A model generated the notes under the pieces. It saw only the letters and a program-made list of their open reading frames with translations, made no database searches and was not told the origin of the DNA. A DNA stretch of 64,000 nucleotides from Chrysopilus asiliformis (lineage: Eukaryota; Arthropoda; Insecta; Diptera; Rhagionidae). Each line of letters begins with the position of its first letter. Positions within the stretch are counted from its first letter, which is position 1. The position numbers and the translations under genes were made by a program. The stretch is from contig OZ035960.1 of assembly GCA_964034945.1 (NCBI GenBank), positions 22,369,487-22,433,486 of the forward strand, in the 5' to 3' direction. Shown here in pieces: positions 46,301 through 58,800 of the stretch.

Positions 46301-49300
46301 GGTGCTGATTGCGTATCAGTAAATGTTAAATGTTTTAGTCTAACTGGCTCTAGGTTTTGAGATAATCGAAAAAAAACATTGGGTTTGAAATATTAGGTTT
46401 AAATATAAGTATGGTATTTTTTTGTTTTTGTTCAGTCAGAGAAAAAATAGTAGATCTATTTTAAAATGGGAACCAGGAATCTTTTCAATTGCAAAATCGA
46501 GTATTTTTTAACATCTTATTAGTAAAATTTACTATTTTCTGGTTAAATTGACTATTTTTGTAATTGAGGTGAACAATTTTTATTATTTTTGTAATAGAAA
46601 TTAACTATTTTAGCTGTGTTGCCGATTCCCATTATAGAATAATTATAAAATAAATTTATTATCTTTATCTTATGGTGTTGTTGTCGTGGATATTAAAACT
46701 ACAACAAATCTCGTCAAACTAATACTTCCAAATTCAGAATCAGCGACGTTTATTATCCAAAAATGATTGGAATATCTTCGGCAATACTTTTTCAAATGTT
46801 TTTTAAACTTAAATAAATAGTTAAAAAAAATTCCAGTCAATTAAATTTCAAGGATGAAGCAGTCTTTGAAATTACCACAAATCAAAGTTTGTCACAAGTT
46901 TTTTACATTATTGTGGCTAGAGGTCAAATCGCAACATCCGATTGCGTTGAAGTAAAGTTTTAAAATTTAAACATTTTAATGTAATTAAAATTTTTAATCT
47001 GTAGATGCCTCATACAAAATCATGTTCGGTTAAAGTAGACATTACTGATATTATGATTCCATATGTAACCTTGTTTTTTTATGGAGTTTATGACGACAAA
47101 TTAGTATATGACGAACTTATTCTTAACACGGTGGAGGAGCTTCCAGACAATGTAAGCTATTTGTTAATTAAGATTTATTATTTGTATCACAAACTAATGA
47201 TTTCAGAGAAGAATTGGAGTCGAAATTTTACCATGGTTTTGTTATTGAATTTAATGTTTTATAAGACTTTGATTAAAAATCACTTTCAACATATTTTTTT
47301 CTGAATTTTGAATATCAATTTCAAATGTATATTTTAGATACAAATAAATGCCCCTGAAAAGGCTCGGCCAGGAGAAATTCTATCCATTTCTGTAAATTCA
47401 GGGCCAAAAGCTTGTCTAGGACTATTGGGAATTGACAAAAGTGCCACAATTCTAAACAATGGTTAATTCAACCAGTTTAACATAAAAACGTTTTTTAAAA
47501 CTTTTTATTTATTACAGACAACGAAATAACGTCGGCAAAAGTATTAGCTGAAATTCGAAAAATTACTTTTCGAGCAACTGGAGGAGGACCTGGCAAGAAA
47601 TGTGGATTAATAACAATTTCCAACTGTTTGCCTGAAATTTCTTTTAGTAAGTTTTTTAAAATGATGAATTTGATTTATAAGGGCTGTCCATAAAACACAT
47701 CACGGTAATTTCAGCCATTTCGGATCCCCTCGTCACACTTTCTCACAATTTTTTATACCCATATGGTGAAACCAAAGGGTATATTAACTTTGCCTTACCG
47801 TTTGTAACGACAAAATCCCGTCATCACACACAAAAATGAATTACACCAGTGTGTTTAGAATGATAAAAAAAATGATTTTCGCATGTCCGTCCGTCTGTGG
47901 CGCGGATTGCGATCGCACGGATTGAGCTAGAGACTTGAAATTTTGCGCAGATTCGTTTTTCGTAAGATGCGAGGCTAAGTTCGTTAATGGGCAAAAATGG
48001 ATCATTAGGGGGGGGGGGGCATTTATGGACCATACGAACGAAAACGTTTTTTTACGAATATCTCAAAAACGGTAAATCTTATCAAATTGGAGTCGAAATT
48101 TAAAATGGGGAACCAGGAAAAAAAGTGCAAGAACAAAAGTTATTTAGGATATGATTGTACATAAAAGTCCCATACATCAAAATCCGATTGGAATAAATTT
48201 AAAAAAATCTTATTGAAAAGTTTGATTTTAAAGTGGAATTTTGGTACAACTGTTCGAATTTTGATACGAATATCATCATACGGGTTTTCAATAATTGCCA
48301 GATTGGCAATTATAGCTTTTGTTATGTTTGTATGTAATATTGTGTCTTCTGCACACTACGGCATACCGCGTTATTAGGGCATATCTAGGATTATTGGATT
48401 ACATCTAGGGTTAGGGATGTATTTGTGGCCCGGGGCATCTGCTCTACCTGTCATATCCTAGTTACGCCCCTGCATTCCATCCCCTAAAAGTGTGACGATT
48501 TTATGGACAGGTTCTAGAAGGCTATAAAAAGTCTACTTTTAATTCCTAAAATGTTGAATTTGATTTCCGAAGTATGAAAATTAATATTTGATGTGTAAAA
48601 ATTGTATTTTGACTAAAAAATCTATGTTATGTACTTAAACTCTACAAAAATCTACATCGAATTAGGGTGTTTGATGAAGAAAAGAAAGTTGTGTAAAAAA
48701 TCAGGAGGTGGTGTTGACGTCCTGGAGATTGAGAGTGAGGAAGTTCCTGTTCGAAAAGATTTTCCTGAAGTTTGGATTTGGAATGAAATCGATGCAACCG
48801 AGTAAGTCTACTAATTGAATAAAATATCCCATAATTAAGAAAAAAAGAGCATTTTTATTGGTGTGAAACTAAAAATATTCAAAATGTTCAAACAATTATT
48901 TTCAAATTTAATTTAATAACAGAAATTCCGGTCTAGTTTCTATGGAAACAAAAGTTCCGGACTCAATTACTACTTGGCTGTTAAGTGGCTTTTCTTTAGA
49001 TCCTGTAACCGGTCTGAATCTTACAAGACACCCCAAAGAACTTCAAGTCTTCCAAGAATTTTTTGTGTCGGCCGAACTACCTTATTCTGTAAAACAGGGT
49101 TAGAATATCAAAATATTTTGTTTTTTTGTTATATCATTTTTTTTTACTTTCAGGAGAAATCTTTGAACTTCCGGTAATAATTTTCAATTACACCAATGAT
49201 GAGATAAAAACTGATGTGACTTTGGACAACAGTTTGAAGGAGTTTGAATTTCTCACTAAAGACAAGAACGCAGATTCTAGTAAAATTAAAAATTTCAAGT

Positions 49301-52300
49301 ACTATATAACATTTTTTTTAATTCTTCTATTTTCTTTTCTAGAAAAAGATAATTCACAGCTGAAAAACGTCGTTGTGAAATCGGACTCTTCAGGAATAAC
49401 TACTTTCCTTATTCGACCAAAAGTCGTTGGTTCAATTAAAATTCATTTGACGGCCAAAACTCCAAACTCCGCAGATGCGATTGAGAGACATTTGTTGGTG
49501 GAACCTGAGGGAGTCACCAAGTTTGTCAATAATGCTATCTTGGTTGACTTACGAGAGCAAGATACTTTCGAGAATAAAATTCTGGTCGACATTCCAAAGA
49601 ACGTTGTCCCAGATTCAACTCATGTTTATGTAACTGCAATTGGAGATTTACTTGGTCCAATTTTCTCCAATCTGGATGATCTCGTTCGTTTGCCATACGG
49701 ATGTGGTGAACAAAATATGGTCAACTTTGTTCCGAATATTTTAGTTTTGAAATATCTGAAGGTCAGCGGTGTTAGAGTTTCGCAAAAAAAAATTTATCAA
49801 AGTATGATTTTTGCAGGCTGTTGGATTAGAAATGGAAAAGTTGGAGATTCAGGCTAAAAAATACATGGAAATTGGTTACCAGCGTGAATTAACTTATAAA
49901 CATCCTGATGGATCCTACAGCCTTTTTGGTCCTTCGGATACCTCCTATAAATCCAGCACATGGCTAACTGCATACGTGGCGAAATCTTTCCGCCAGGCGT
50001 CAGATTTAATTCATATTGAGGAGAGTGTAATAAAATCTGGCCTCGATTTCATCGCAAAGCTGCAAACCGAGCAAGGATCTTTTGAAGAATTTGGATATAC
50101 ATCAAATTTACCAACTGATAAAAAATCCAAGGGTTTGATTGTTACTACGTTTTCTTTGTTAGCTTTATTGGAAAATTCTGTGAGTTTTTTTTTTCAAAAT
50201 AATAGAGGAAACTTATATGATAAAGATACTATGTTTCATTAGAAAGAATATCCAGAATTCAATGAGCGAATTGCAAAAGGCTTAGACTATCTTGCACAGC
50301 AGGTTAAAGGATCCGATAACGTAAATTTCATTGCGATTTGCGCTTACGCTCTTCAGTTAGGAAATCATAAGGACAAAAATTCTGTTATGAAAATTCTGGG
50401 CGAAAAATCAAATGTTGAAGGTTTATTATCACGAGATAGAATTTTATTTGATAATAAAGCATAAATTTAATATTGTTAAGGTCCCAATCGTTGGTGGAAA
50501 CATAGTGAAAATGAAGCGTGGAGCTCTAAAGAAGTGGAAACTACTTCGTATGCTCTTTTGGCATTTTTGGAGGATGAATCAACGCCGGTCGAGTACATCG
50601 CCCAAATTTTGAAGTGGATGCTGTCGCAGCGAAATGACAAAGGTGGGTTCCACTCGTCCCAGGATACAGTGATTGGACTACAGGCGGTTACCAAAGCGGC
50701 ACAAAAACTTTACTCTAGCAACACCGATATGTCGATTAATTTTGTAAATGATCGCAACGAAAGTAAATCCATGAATGTCGATAAAGATAATTCTCTGGTC
50801 CTTCAAATGGAAAAAGTAATTTGTTTTTCATTCAACTACCCGATAATTCGTATTTCAAGGGACCAGCAAATTCATACGAATTAGCGGCATATACGAATTA
50901 TCGGGGTACGAATTATCGGGATTCTACTGTATAAGGAAAATTTTTAATTTTAATTTCCTTAAAATTTTTAGTTACCAATTCCAACGAAAGAAGTAACTGT
51001 ACGTGCAAAAGGACATGGTATGGCATTGGTTCAGGTGACCTGCAAATACAATCTCAGCATTAAAGTTTCGGAGCCAAAATTCGTGATTCTACCGGAAATT
51101 AGTTTAAATCCTGACATACAAACCGTGAAACTTGCATTCAAAACTCAGTCAGTTTTTACAACAAATCAAACGAGAATTTATAATCAAAGAAAAATTATTT
51201 TTTGCAGTTTTATTCCGGATCCTAATGGACCGAAATCATCTTCCATGGCCATAATGGAAGTAACGCTTCCAAGTGGTTACACATTTAATTGCCATTCGAA
51301 AACGGCTCTTTTAGAATCCAAAAGTGTTAAGGTTATTTTGAAAGCGACGCATGCCAAGTTTTTTTTCAACATTTTAGGTTTTTTTTTTTTTGCAGAAAGT
51401 GGAGTTGAAAAAATTAGATACTCTTGTGATAATTTACTTTAATTCACTGGATTCCGCGGAGACTACAATTTCCTTTGATGCTTTAAGATCGCATAATGTT
51501 AATGAACAGAAGCCTGTGCCAGTTGTTGTCTACGACTACTATAACAAAAGTAAGTTTGGCAAAATAATTTGGAAGTAGATTTCAGGGGAGGGATGAAATG
51601 GATTTTAGTTTGTGTCAACAAGCTAAGGTCATTTTAGTTTGCGTAAAATTTTCTTTAGAAGTTCTCATCAGCGTAATAATGGAAAATATCAGTTGTGATC
51701 AACACAAAACTTTCCTCTGCTTTCCTCGGAAAAAAACATGTAAAATAATATTTTTTCAAATATCTCGAGAACCGTTAAAGATACGTAAAAACCCGTAAAA
51801 ACAAAAAACACAGAAAATTTTATTTACTTTAAATTTGGTTACGTGCAGTTTTGATCAAAAAAATACAATTTTCGAGAAATTTTCAAAAAAAATTATTTTT
51901 TTTCAAAAAAAAAAAATTGTGTTGGAAGTACCCCTTAAAGTTGATAGGAAACTACGATTTCTACAAAACTAATTTACAAAAAATTTCAAGTCGCTAGCTC
52001 AACGCGTTCTTGAGCTATTTACAGGTTACAATACCATAATTACAGGACAAAAGTTTAGTTTCTGGGACGCCGGGTTAACATGACGAAATCCGGGACTATT
52101 CCGGCCATTACGAGACGTATATTCACCTTGCAGATACCCTACAACATACCCTTCGTTACTAAGAAACTCACTCTCAAACCTGGTTTAATTCCAGTGTTGG
52201 GGCCAGATAATTATTTTTTTTTATCTAGATAAAGATAAAGATAAATGCTCGTAATGTTTATCTAGATAAGATAATAGATAATGAAAATATGAAAGATAAT

Positions 52301-53303
52301 AGATAAGATAAGATAAAAAGCCAAATTATCTAGATAATTTTTAGATAAATATTTATTTTGACATTGCACAAAATTCAAAATTACGTACTAAAAAACATAG
52401 CACAAAATTTTTTGCTTTTCTTGATTTCCAATTTAAATATAATAAGAAACGAAATAATAATAAAAGAAAACGGATAAGAAACGTTATCGTAACGTAACGA
52501 AATTAAGTTTTTTATCGATACAAAACGAAATAACGTCACGAAATATAAGTTTAATTTTGCTACGTAAGGAAATTTATAACGTTATGATTTTTTATTTCGT
52601 TCATAGCCCGGTTTACACTTGGCAACAGTTACTGGCAGAACTTTTTTTTATGGACAAGAGAAGAGAGGCGAGGGAAAGAGTGACACTTCGCTTCCTTGTC
52701 CGTAAACAAAAATTGTTGCCAAGTATAAAACTGTTCCTAAAAAAAGTTTTTAGGTTTTCAAAAGTATGCAGAAAACAATTTCGTTTCAGCATTTTTTCAG
52801 ATTTAATTTTTTGATTTTCGGTGGTAACGATTATCTCTAGATAAATGGGATTTTCCTTTATCTAGATAAGATAAAGATAACTTTTTTGGGGTGTTATCTA
52901 GATAAGATAAAGATAACATTTTTTTTTATCTAGATGATTATCTAGATAATTATTATCTAGATAACCCCAACACTGTTTAATTCCCTTCAGTCATTCATTA
53001 GGGGCTGTTCATAAAATATATTATGATAATTTCAGTCTTCGGAACCGCATCCCTGCCTCGTCATACTTCTTCGCAATTTTCTTATAACGTTTGTGTTCAC
53101 GTCACACTATCGCAGATTCTCTCCCTCTTTCAAAAGATGTAAAATTTCTTATGGATAGCACGAAATATATTTTGCTATATATTTAGGAAAATATGGGCAT
53201 ACATTCTATTGAAAGTTGTTATTAAAATAAATATTTTAATCCTTTTTTATTAATTTCAGGCTATCAAGCACGAGCATTTTACTCACTACCGGATTCTAAG
53301 TAA
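43351..53303 (+). CDS. TEP-B: thioester-containing protein (22 exons)
   Basis: Exons: 43351-43397, 43966-44143, 44197-44424, 44486-44736, 44794-45082, 45852-46031, 46080-46216, 46837-46951, 47005-47151, 47338-47461, 47518-47646, 48666-48801, 48923-49098, 49154-49279, 49343-49761, 49817-50179, 50243-50420, 50481-50815, 50972-51147, 51208-51331, 51396-51549, 53260-53303. The sum is 4056 nt (1351 residues). Domain order matches TEP-A: six macroglobulin domains, a polybasic bait-like segment (LMKKRKLCKKSGGG, exon 12), CUB and thioester domain (LPYGCGEQNM, Cys about 875), and a last macroglobulin domain ending ARAFYSLPDSK. The start MEVSTSEDTKIDPPA is hydrophilic with no signal peptide; it is the only ATG after an upstream in-frame stop (TAA at 43276). 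The C-terminus lacks cysteines. The donor after exon 17 (GTTTAT) is weak. A role like other TEPs, covalent tagging of targets, is inferred from family membership only. Confidence 0.88.
45083..45851. other. Intron 5 of TEP-B
   Basis: A 769-nt intron with no recognised element or gene. The short minus-strand frame at 45569-45763 has no support. Confidence 0.4.
46217..46836. other. Intron 7 of TEP-B
   Basis: A 620-nt AT-rich intron. A stretch around 46440-46640 repeats ACTATTTT(T/A)G-like words, but no bounded element was found. Confidence 0.35.
47647..48665. other. Intron 11 of TEP-B with mini-me-like repeat
   Basis: A 1-kb intron at the same position (before the bait-like exon) as the 2.3-kb repeat-filled intron 11 of TEP-A. 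It contains the repeat at 47751-48330. The flanking words CATAAAACACATCACG (47691) and CGATTTTATGGACAG (48497) may be degraded ends of an enclosing element. Confidence 0.5.
47751..48330 (+). repeat. mini-me/DINE-1-like repeat
   Basis: Same order as the other copies, with a minimal GTCY tract (47885-47898) and a G-run at 48008-48019. It ends with TGCCAGATTGGCA then CTTTTGTTATGTTTG. Confidence 0.65.
48666..48801 (+). other. TEP-B bait-like exon 12
   Basis: It encodes a polybasic, cysteine-containing segment (CLMKKRKLCKKSGGGVDV), then a short acidic stretch, then the conserved VRKDFPEVWIWN that opens the next macroglobulin domain. The equivalent exon in TEP-A (33161-33341) and TEP-C (61256-61451) differs in length and sequence, whereas the FPEVW block is the same. 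Rapid change at this place is typical of bait regions. Confidence 0.6.
49343..50815 (+). other. TEP-B thioester-domain exons 15-18
   Basis: The thioester motif LPYGCGEQNM has Cys at 49702-49704. Then follow YKHPDGSYSLFGPS, STWLTAYVAKSFRQA, KWMLSQRNDKGGFHSSQDT. Exon 15 and exon 16 have the same length as in TEP-C (419 and 363 nt). No His occurs in the segment around TSNLPTDKKSKGL, where C3-type proteins have the catalytic His. Confidence 0.88.
52192..52975. mobile_element. hAT-like MITE rich in TCTAGATA, 8-bp duplication
   Basis: The ends CAGTGTTGGGG and CCCCAACACTG are perfect inverted repeats of 11 bases. The flanks are a perfect 8-base duplication TTTAATTC (52184-52191 and 52976-52983). 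Both subterminal regions are packed with TATCTAGATAA and AGATAAGATAA words, likely transposase-binding repeats. No transposase is visible. A smaller foldback is nested at about 52604-52735. Confidence 0.88.
52604..52735. mobile_element. Small foldback MITE nested in the hAT-like element
   Basis: The left end GCCCGGTTTACACTTGGCAA and the right end TTGCCAAGTATAAAACTG are imperfect inverses. Inside, TGGACAAGAGAAGAGAGGCG and CTTCCTTGTCC are also inverse. The TTACACTTGGCAAC motif relates it to the elements at 4123 and 19654. Confidence 0.65.
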
Positions 53304-53383
53304 ATTTTATTTTGTTAAATTATTGCAGACCTTTTTTGTCATACTTTATTAAACTCTATGGAATTATGATTGAAATTCAATTC

Positions 53384-53389
53384 AATAAA
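53384..53389 (+). terminator. Polyadenylation signal of TEP-B
   Basis: AATAAA lies 81 bases after the TAA at 53301-53303. Further AATAAA words follow around 53410. Confidence 0.5.
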
Positions 53390-53536
53390 TTTTTTTGTGC
53401 TGTTCATAAAAAAATAAATAAAAATGTTTCCAAAAAAAAGTTGTTTTTTAAACACGTTTAGAATGCGATTTCACTAAATATACAGAATATCCCCCAAAAA
53501 GGAGCTTTCAGAGCTTAAAGTTTTAATGAAGGCATA

Positions 53537-55503
53537 GTTATAGCATAAACAAATTATATAAAGACTGTTTTTCTCTAACAACTCAGCTTTCAAAAATAAT
53601 ACCCCAAAGCAGCAGATATGCATGCGGTCGGCAGCGCACACGAGCAGCGGAGCATGTCGTTTGGTCGAAGAAAAACATTCAATTCATTTTCAAACTCTCT
53701 GATCAACACGAAGTTTTGCCGAAATCGTAGTTTTCTATCAACTTTCGGGAAAGTACCGCTAGCTGCAACGGTTACCTCCCATACAATTTTTCTTAAATAC
53801 AAATTTCTCGAACACTGCGCTTGTGAGAAAAAATGCATATAATCAAAATTAAAGGAAATAATATTGCCTACATTTTTAATTTTATGTGAATTTCATCTCA
53901 ACTCATACTCTCGTTTACAGTTAAGTTCGATTTCTTAACTTTGCTCGATTGGATATGGTTAGGGATCTAAAAAAAAATTATCGGTATTTTTTTGTTTGGT
54001 AGAATACCGTCCGATCGGCGGAGGGGAGGGGGTCAAAGTCGGCGAAAACTCGAAATCACAAAAACTTTAAAAATTTGTGACGGCTTAACCGATTAAGATG
54101 ATATTGAACATTTTGGAAAGGTAATTCCTTGTGACAAAAAAAATTTTTGACTTCCTCTCCCTCCCCCTCCCCGGCATATTGTAAAATTCAATTTAGTGAC
54201 AATATAAATAAAATTTGGGAGTAAATGCGTTATTTAAAAAAAAATCAAAAAAAATCGAATACAAGAAAATTGTATATATTTTAATGATTTTCGATTGGTT
54301 TTTATGTTTTCTGTACATAATATTAACTCAAAAGTTTTGGGAGTTTAAAATTAATTAGAAATTCATTTAAAAGAAAAAGTTTTTTTTTCTTTGAGAAAGT
54401 TTCCGTTTGGAATAAATCTGTGAAAATTCTGAGTTTCTGGAAGTATTTTGACACTTTCAAACCTTCTTTGAAGTTGTTGCTGTTTTTCTTGAGATATTTT
54501 AAATTTCGTCACTAAATTGAATTTTACAATATGAAGGTGATAGGGAGGGAGAGGAAGTCAAAAAATATTTTTTTGTGACAAGGAATTACCTTTCGAAAAT
54601 GTTCAATATCATCTTAATCGGTTAAGCCGTCACAAATTTTTAAAGTTTTTGTGATTTCGAGTTTTCGCCGACTTTGACCCCCTCCTCTCCGCCTACTGGA
54701 ATTTATTCCCCGAAACAAAAAAATACGGGTATCTTTTTTTAGGTCCCTAACTACACCCAAATGCTCCATTCAAGTCGAGTATGAAGTTTTTACATATCTC
54801 TAACGGTTCATGAGATAATTTGAAAAACATTATTTTTCACATATTTTTTCGGAAACTTTAAATATTGCAGAAGAAAGTCATGTATTTTTTTTGAATATTC
54901 ACATATTTTTTTTGAATTGTTTAAATCATACTTTAAATTGTTTAAATAAAATACATTTTTTTGCTTTATCAAACTACAATTCTGTGGAAATTTGATAAAA
55001 CTTGAAACTTACATTCTCAAAGCAATTTAAAAATATGAACAAAACAAGATAAAATTTTTAGTTTGCTGATTATTTTAACGTAATTTTTGAATTAACACAC
55101 AAACTAAAAATTTTGTCATGTCACATATTTATTGTTAGAAGTCAAAATATTCAAATCGAAAACCTGCGGAAGGAAAAAATACGCACAAACAAAAAAACAC
55201 GCATACACAATACAAACACACAAAAAAAAACACCAAACACACTTGCCCCCGCTTCGTGTCGCTTGCATAAGAATTCAAAGAGAATAAAACGAACTAGAAA
55301 CGAAAACTGGTTTTAACAAAGGGCGAATGGAAGCAGCGGCATGTATAGGCGATCACCACGGCTGCTTGTGGCTGATGGTGTGTACTGCCGGCTAGCCGGC
55401 AGCTGCTACGTCACGATGGGGTATTATTTTGAATTTCGGTTTTGCACTAAGTTGAGTTGTTAGAAAAAAACAGTCTTTATATAATTTGTTTATGGTTATA
55501 GCG
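53537..55503. mobile_element. Compound long inverted repeat of about 2 kb
   Basis: The outer arms are about 70 bases. The left contains ATAAACAAATTATATAAAGA and ACTGTTTTTCTCTAACAACT; the right is its inverse near 55418-55503. Inner arms of about 230 bases (about 53975-54205 and 54505-54735) are inverse copies that include GGGTCAAAGTCGGCGAAAAC, CGGCTTAACCGATTAAGATG and AATTCAATTTAGTGAC. The outer GC-richer parts (53610-53660, 55320-55430) are not inverse copies of each other. It may be a foldback element or two insertions in opposite orientation. Confidence 0.6.
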
Positions 55504-55852
55504 ATTTGTTTAGAGCTGTGCGAAAGTATTGAGAAATATATGGTACGACACAAATTCATAGAAAAGAATCCAAACACAGAAGGAGGAAAGAGATAGTAAG
55601 ATGAATACCATACAAAATTTCCATATACTGTTTCATTCTTTTAAATGCGTTCTTCAAAAGTTTGATGAAATTGGTTTTTGACACATCAGTAGGTATTTGT
55701 GAATCGTCACGTGAAGTAATTTTGTTTATGTTGCGCTTTTAACCATATTGTGTTGTAATCTATTTTTGTGTTACCACTATTGCAATTATTGTGATTAATT
55801 ATTCTAAATACCTTTGGGTTTCTGGGTTGAAGATTCATTCCAATTAAACAAA

Positions 55853-58800
55853 ATGTTGCGAGGCAAATTTCCATTTATAAATAAGAAGAAAACGCCAAAA
55901 CCAGATAAGGAAAAGAAAGAATCGCCTGCCGAGTGAGTAAACCATTTTATGCGTATGATTTGTTTTTAGCTTTAAAGCTTTTCCATAATGATTCATGAGA
56001 AACATAAAATATTGTTTACTGGCTAGAAATTTGGCTAATCTTATGAAGGTCATGTATTTCACCGCTAATTCTATAGAAACTGCAGTCATTTAGTTATTTT
56101 TTTGCTCCTTTTGTCAAATTACTAGTTCAATAGAATAAAAGTTAATTTGAAAAGATTTTATAAACAGTTGTTCTCCAAGTTGTTTTTTTAAAATCGCAAA
56201 GTTTCCGTTGGAGTTCTTATAGTGTGGGTTTTACTTTTCAAACAATTGTGGGATTTAAAAATTTTTTGTCAGGCTTTGTTCAACTTTCTAGTTTTAACTT
56301 GGTAAAAATTCTTAATATTTTAATCAAAATTGTAGTCAAATGTCCAAGCGGGATTCATGAAATTTAAGTTCTTAAATTTTCCAAATTCCAGATAAGTTTT
56401 ATTAAAAATTTCCAATCCAGGTAGTTCGAAATTCAAAATTTTTAATAGAAATATTATTGAGAGTCAAATATTGAAGATTTTTTTTATTGACGCCTCCGTG
56501 CAAGACTTTCGTAACTTGACTTATGCTACATTTACACGAATGACAAATTTGTCATTTTTTTCTTGTCATTATGTTAATTCCCGTGTAAATGGCAAAATTT
56601 TTGTAATTTTTTCTGTCAGAAAATGTCAATCTCTCATAAAAGAATGAACTTGTCCATTCTTTTATGCCAGATTGTCATTCGTACAAACGCAATATTAGTT
56701 ATGACAACTTTAGTATTCAACTTTTGTCATAACTAATATTGCGTTTGCACGAACGACAATCTGGCATAAAAGAATGGACAAGTTCATTCTTTTATGAGAG
56801 ATTGACATTTTCTGACAGAAAAAATTACAAAAATTATGCCATTTACACGGGAATTAACATAATGACAAGAAAAAAATGACAAATTTGTCATTCGTGTAAA
56901 TGTAGCATTACTCTTCAGTGACTCTTCAGTTGTCAGGCCTGCCCAACCTTTTTGTACTAAAGGTCGACTTTTTTTAATCCAACTACATCGAGATCTACCC
57001 ATATACAAAAAAATAGATCTTTAATTGGTATAACTTCAGTTCATTTCATTTCAATTTAAAATAAGGTATCTAAGTAAAATAGACCACTTGCTTTAAGAGC
57101 AAAAAAAAAAAAAACAAAAAAACGGAGAAGTAGATAGTGTGATTACTTAATTTTCACTTTCCCTTTTTTTAATATTTGTGTTTACAAAAAAAAATTTTTT
57201 TTAACATCTGTAGTAGAAGATCGACTCAAATTCGGTTCGAGATCGACTGGTAGATCGCGATCGCCTGGTTGGGCAGCACTGCTCTATATGATATATATAA
57301 GTATATTAGATTTAGTTTACCGTTTTAGGGTTGACAAAAGATTTTGATTTCCGCATGTCCGTCCGTTCGTCTGTCTGTCCGTGAGCACCATAACTTTCGC
57401 AAGGATTGAGTTAGAGACTTAAAATTTTGTACAGTAGCGTTTCTCGTAAATGGCTCAGAAAATTTCTTGAAAGGACAAAATTAGACCATTCCTTCCACCT
57501 CCCCCATACAAATGAAACAGTTTCGTTGCAATTTTCTCGAAAACGGTGAGTCATATTGAAAAATAAAAAATTCAATTCAATCGGATCACTGCTTCCTCCC
57601 TCTCCCACACAAATGGAATTACTTTTTTTTCCTGTTTTATCGAAAACTTTGCATGGTATCGAAAAATTTATAAAGATGACAAGTGTGTAGAAAATGATTT
57701 TACATAACTTATTTGCACATCAAAATCTAGTTGGACTACTCCTTCCCCCTTCGCCCATACAAATTGAATACTTTTTTTCTATTTTCTCCTTGGCAATTGC
57801 AGCTTTTATTATGTTTAATTCCCTAAAAACTAAAATTTGTTAACTTAGTTGAGATGTTAAGGATTCAAAATTGCAGATTGAACAATTTTCTTCCAAAATC
57901 AGCAAACAATAGGCCCTATCACAGAATCCGATACGAATGGTTCGGATCGTAAACTCAATGTTGTTGTTAGTGTTTTATACCAACAACAACATTGAGTTTA
58001 CGATCCGAACCATTCATATCGGATTCTGTGATAGGGCCTAATAACTAAAATTTTTCCCAATATTAATGTTTTATCGTACTTACAAAAACGTCAGAATTTT
58101 GACAGCTCATTAGAGATACGATAGTCTTGCACAGAGGCGTCGTTATGAAACTATAAATTTATGGCCATGTTTTTTACAGCATTTTTTCTCTGGTGGCGCC
58201 AGGAACTATTCGTCCTTTATCTGATTATCATGTGGCAATTAATTTGCACAAAAGCAAACATAAGAGCGGAACAATTAAAATTTCAATAAAAGGAGGTGCA
58301 TATGAAGATACGCAAATAGTCGAAATAAATCCACAATCAACGAAATTTATCAATTTCAAGGTAAGCAGATAATATGTACCTTTGTTTTACAGTTAAATTT
58401 GGTTACAGTGGAACCTCGGTGCATGAACTTTATTCCTGAAGTGCATTAACAAGACGATGCGTTCATAAATTGAACCAAGCCATTTTTACAGCTTACAACT
58501 AGCCAGGAACCAAGCCATTTTTCCAGCTTACAACTAGTTTACAAACTGAAATACTGACAAAACCTAGGCGTTTACTAACCGAGGTTCCACTGTAACTATC
58601 CCATACACTTAGTATTAAATCTTTGAATTGTAAACTATAATATTATAAAATTGACGATTTTAACATTTCTTTCCTACCTTGTAGATCCCAGATATAAGTT
58701 CTGAATCATACGAAGTTACTGTCGAGGGTCAAAATGAACTGCAGTTTAAAAATAGCGGTTATATAAATTTTGCAGATCACAGATATTTTGTAATATTCCA

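Larger units (their letters stand above)
51550..53259. other. Last intron of TEP-B
   Basis: A 1.7-kb intron holding a block of CGAGAACCGTTAAAGATACG-type repeats (about 51660-52035, related to blocks near 27345 and 32480) and a hAT-like element (52192-52975). Confidence 0.55.
53304..55852. other. Intergenic between TEP-B and TEP-C, with large inverted-repeat element
   Basis: Most of this 2.5-kb interval is the compound inverted repeat at 53537-55503. The last 350 bases before the ATG at 55853 are AT-rich and should hold the TEP-C promoter. No gene is supported. Confidence 0.5.
55933..58179. other. Intron 1 of TEP-C, repeat-filled
   Basis: The 2.2-kb intron contains a 384-bp foldback MITE (56524-56907), a diverged GTCY repeat (about 57290-57820) and a foldback at 57911-58040. 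No alternative signal-peptide exon was seen. Confidence 0.5.
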
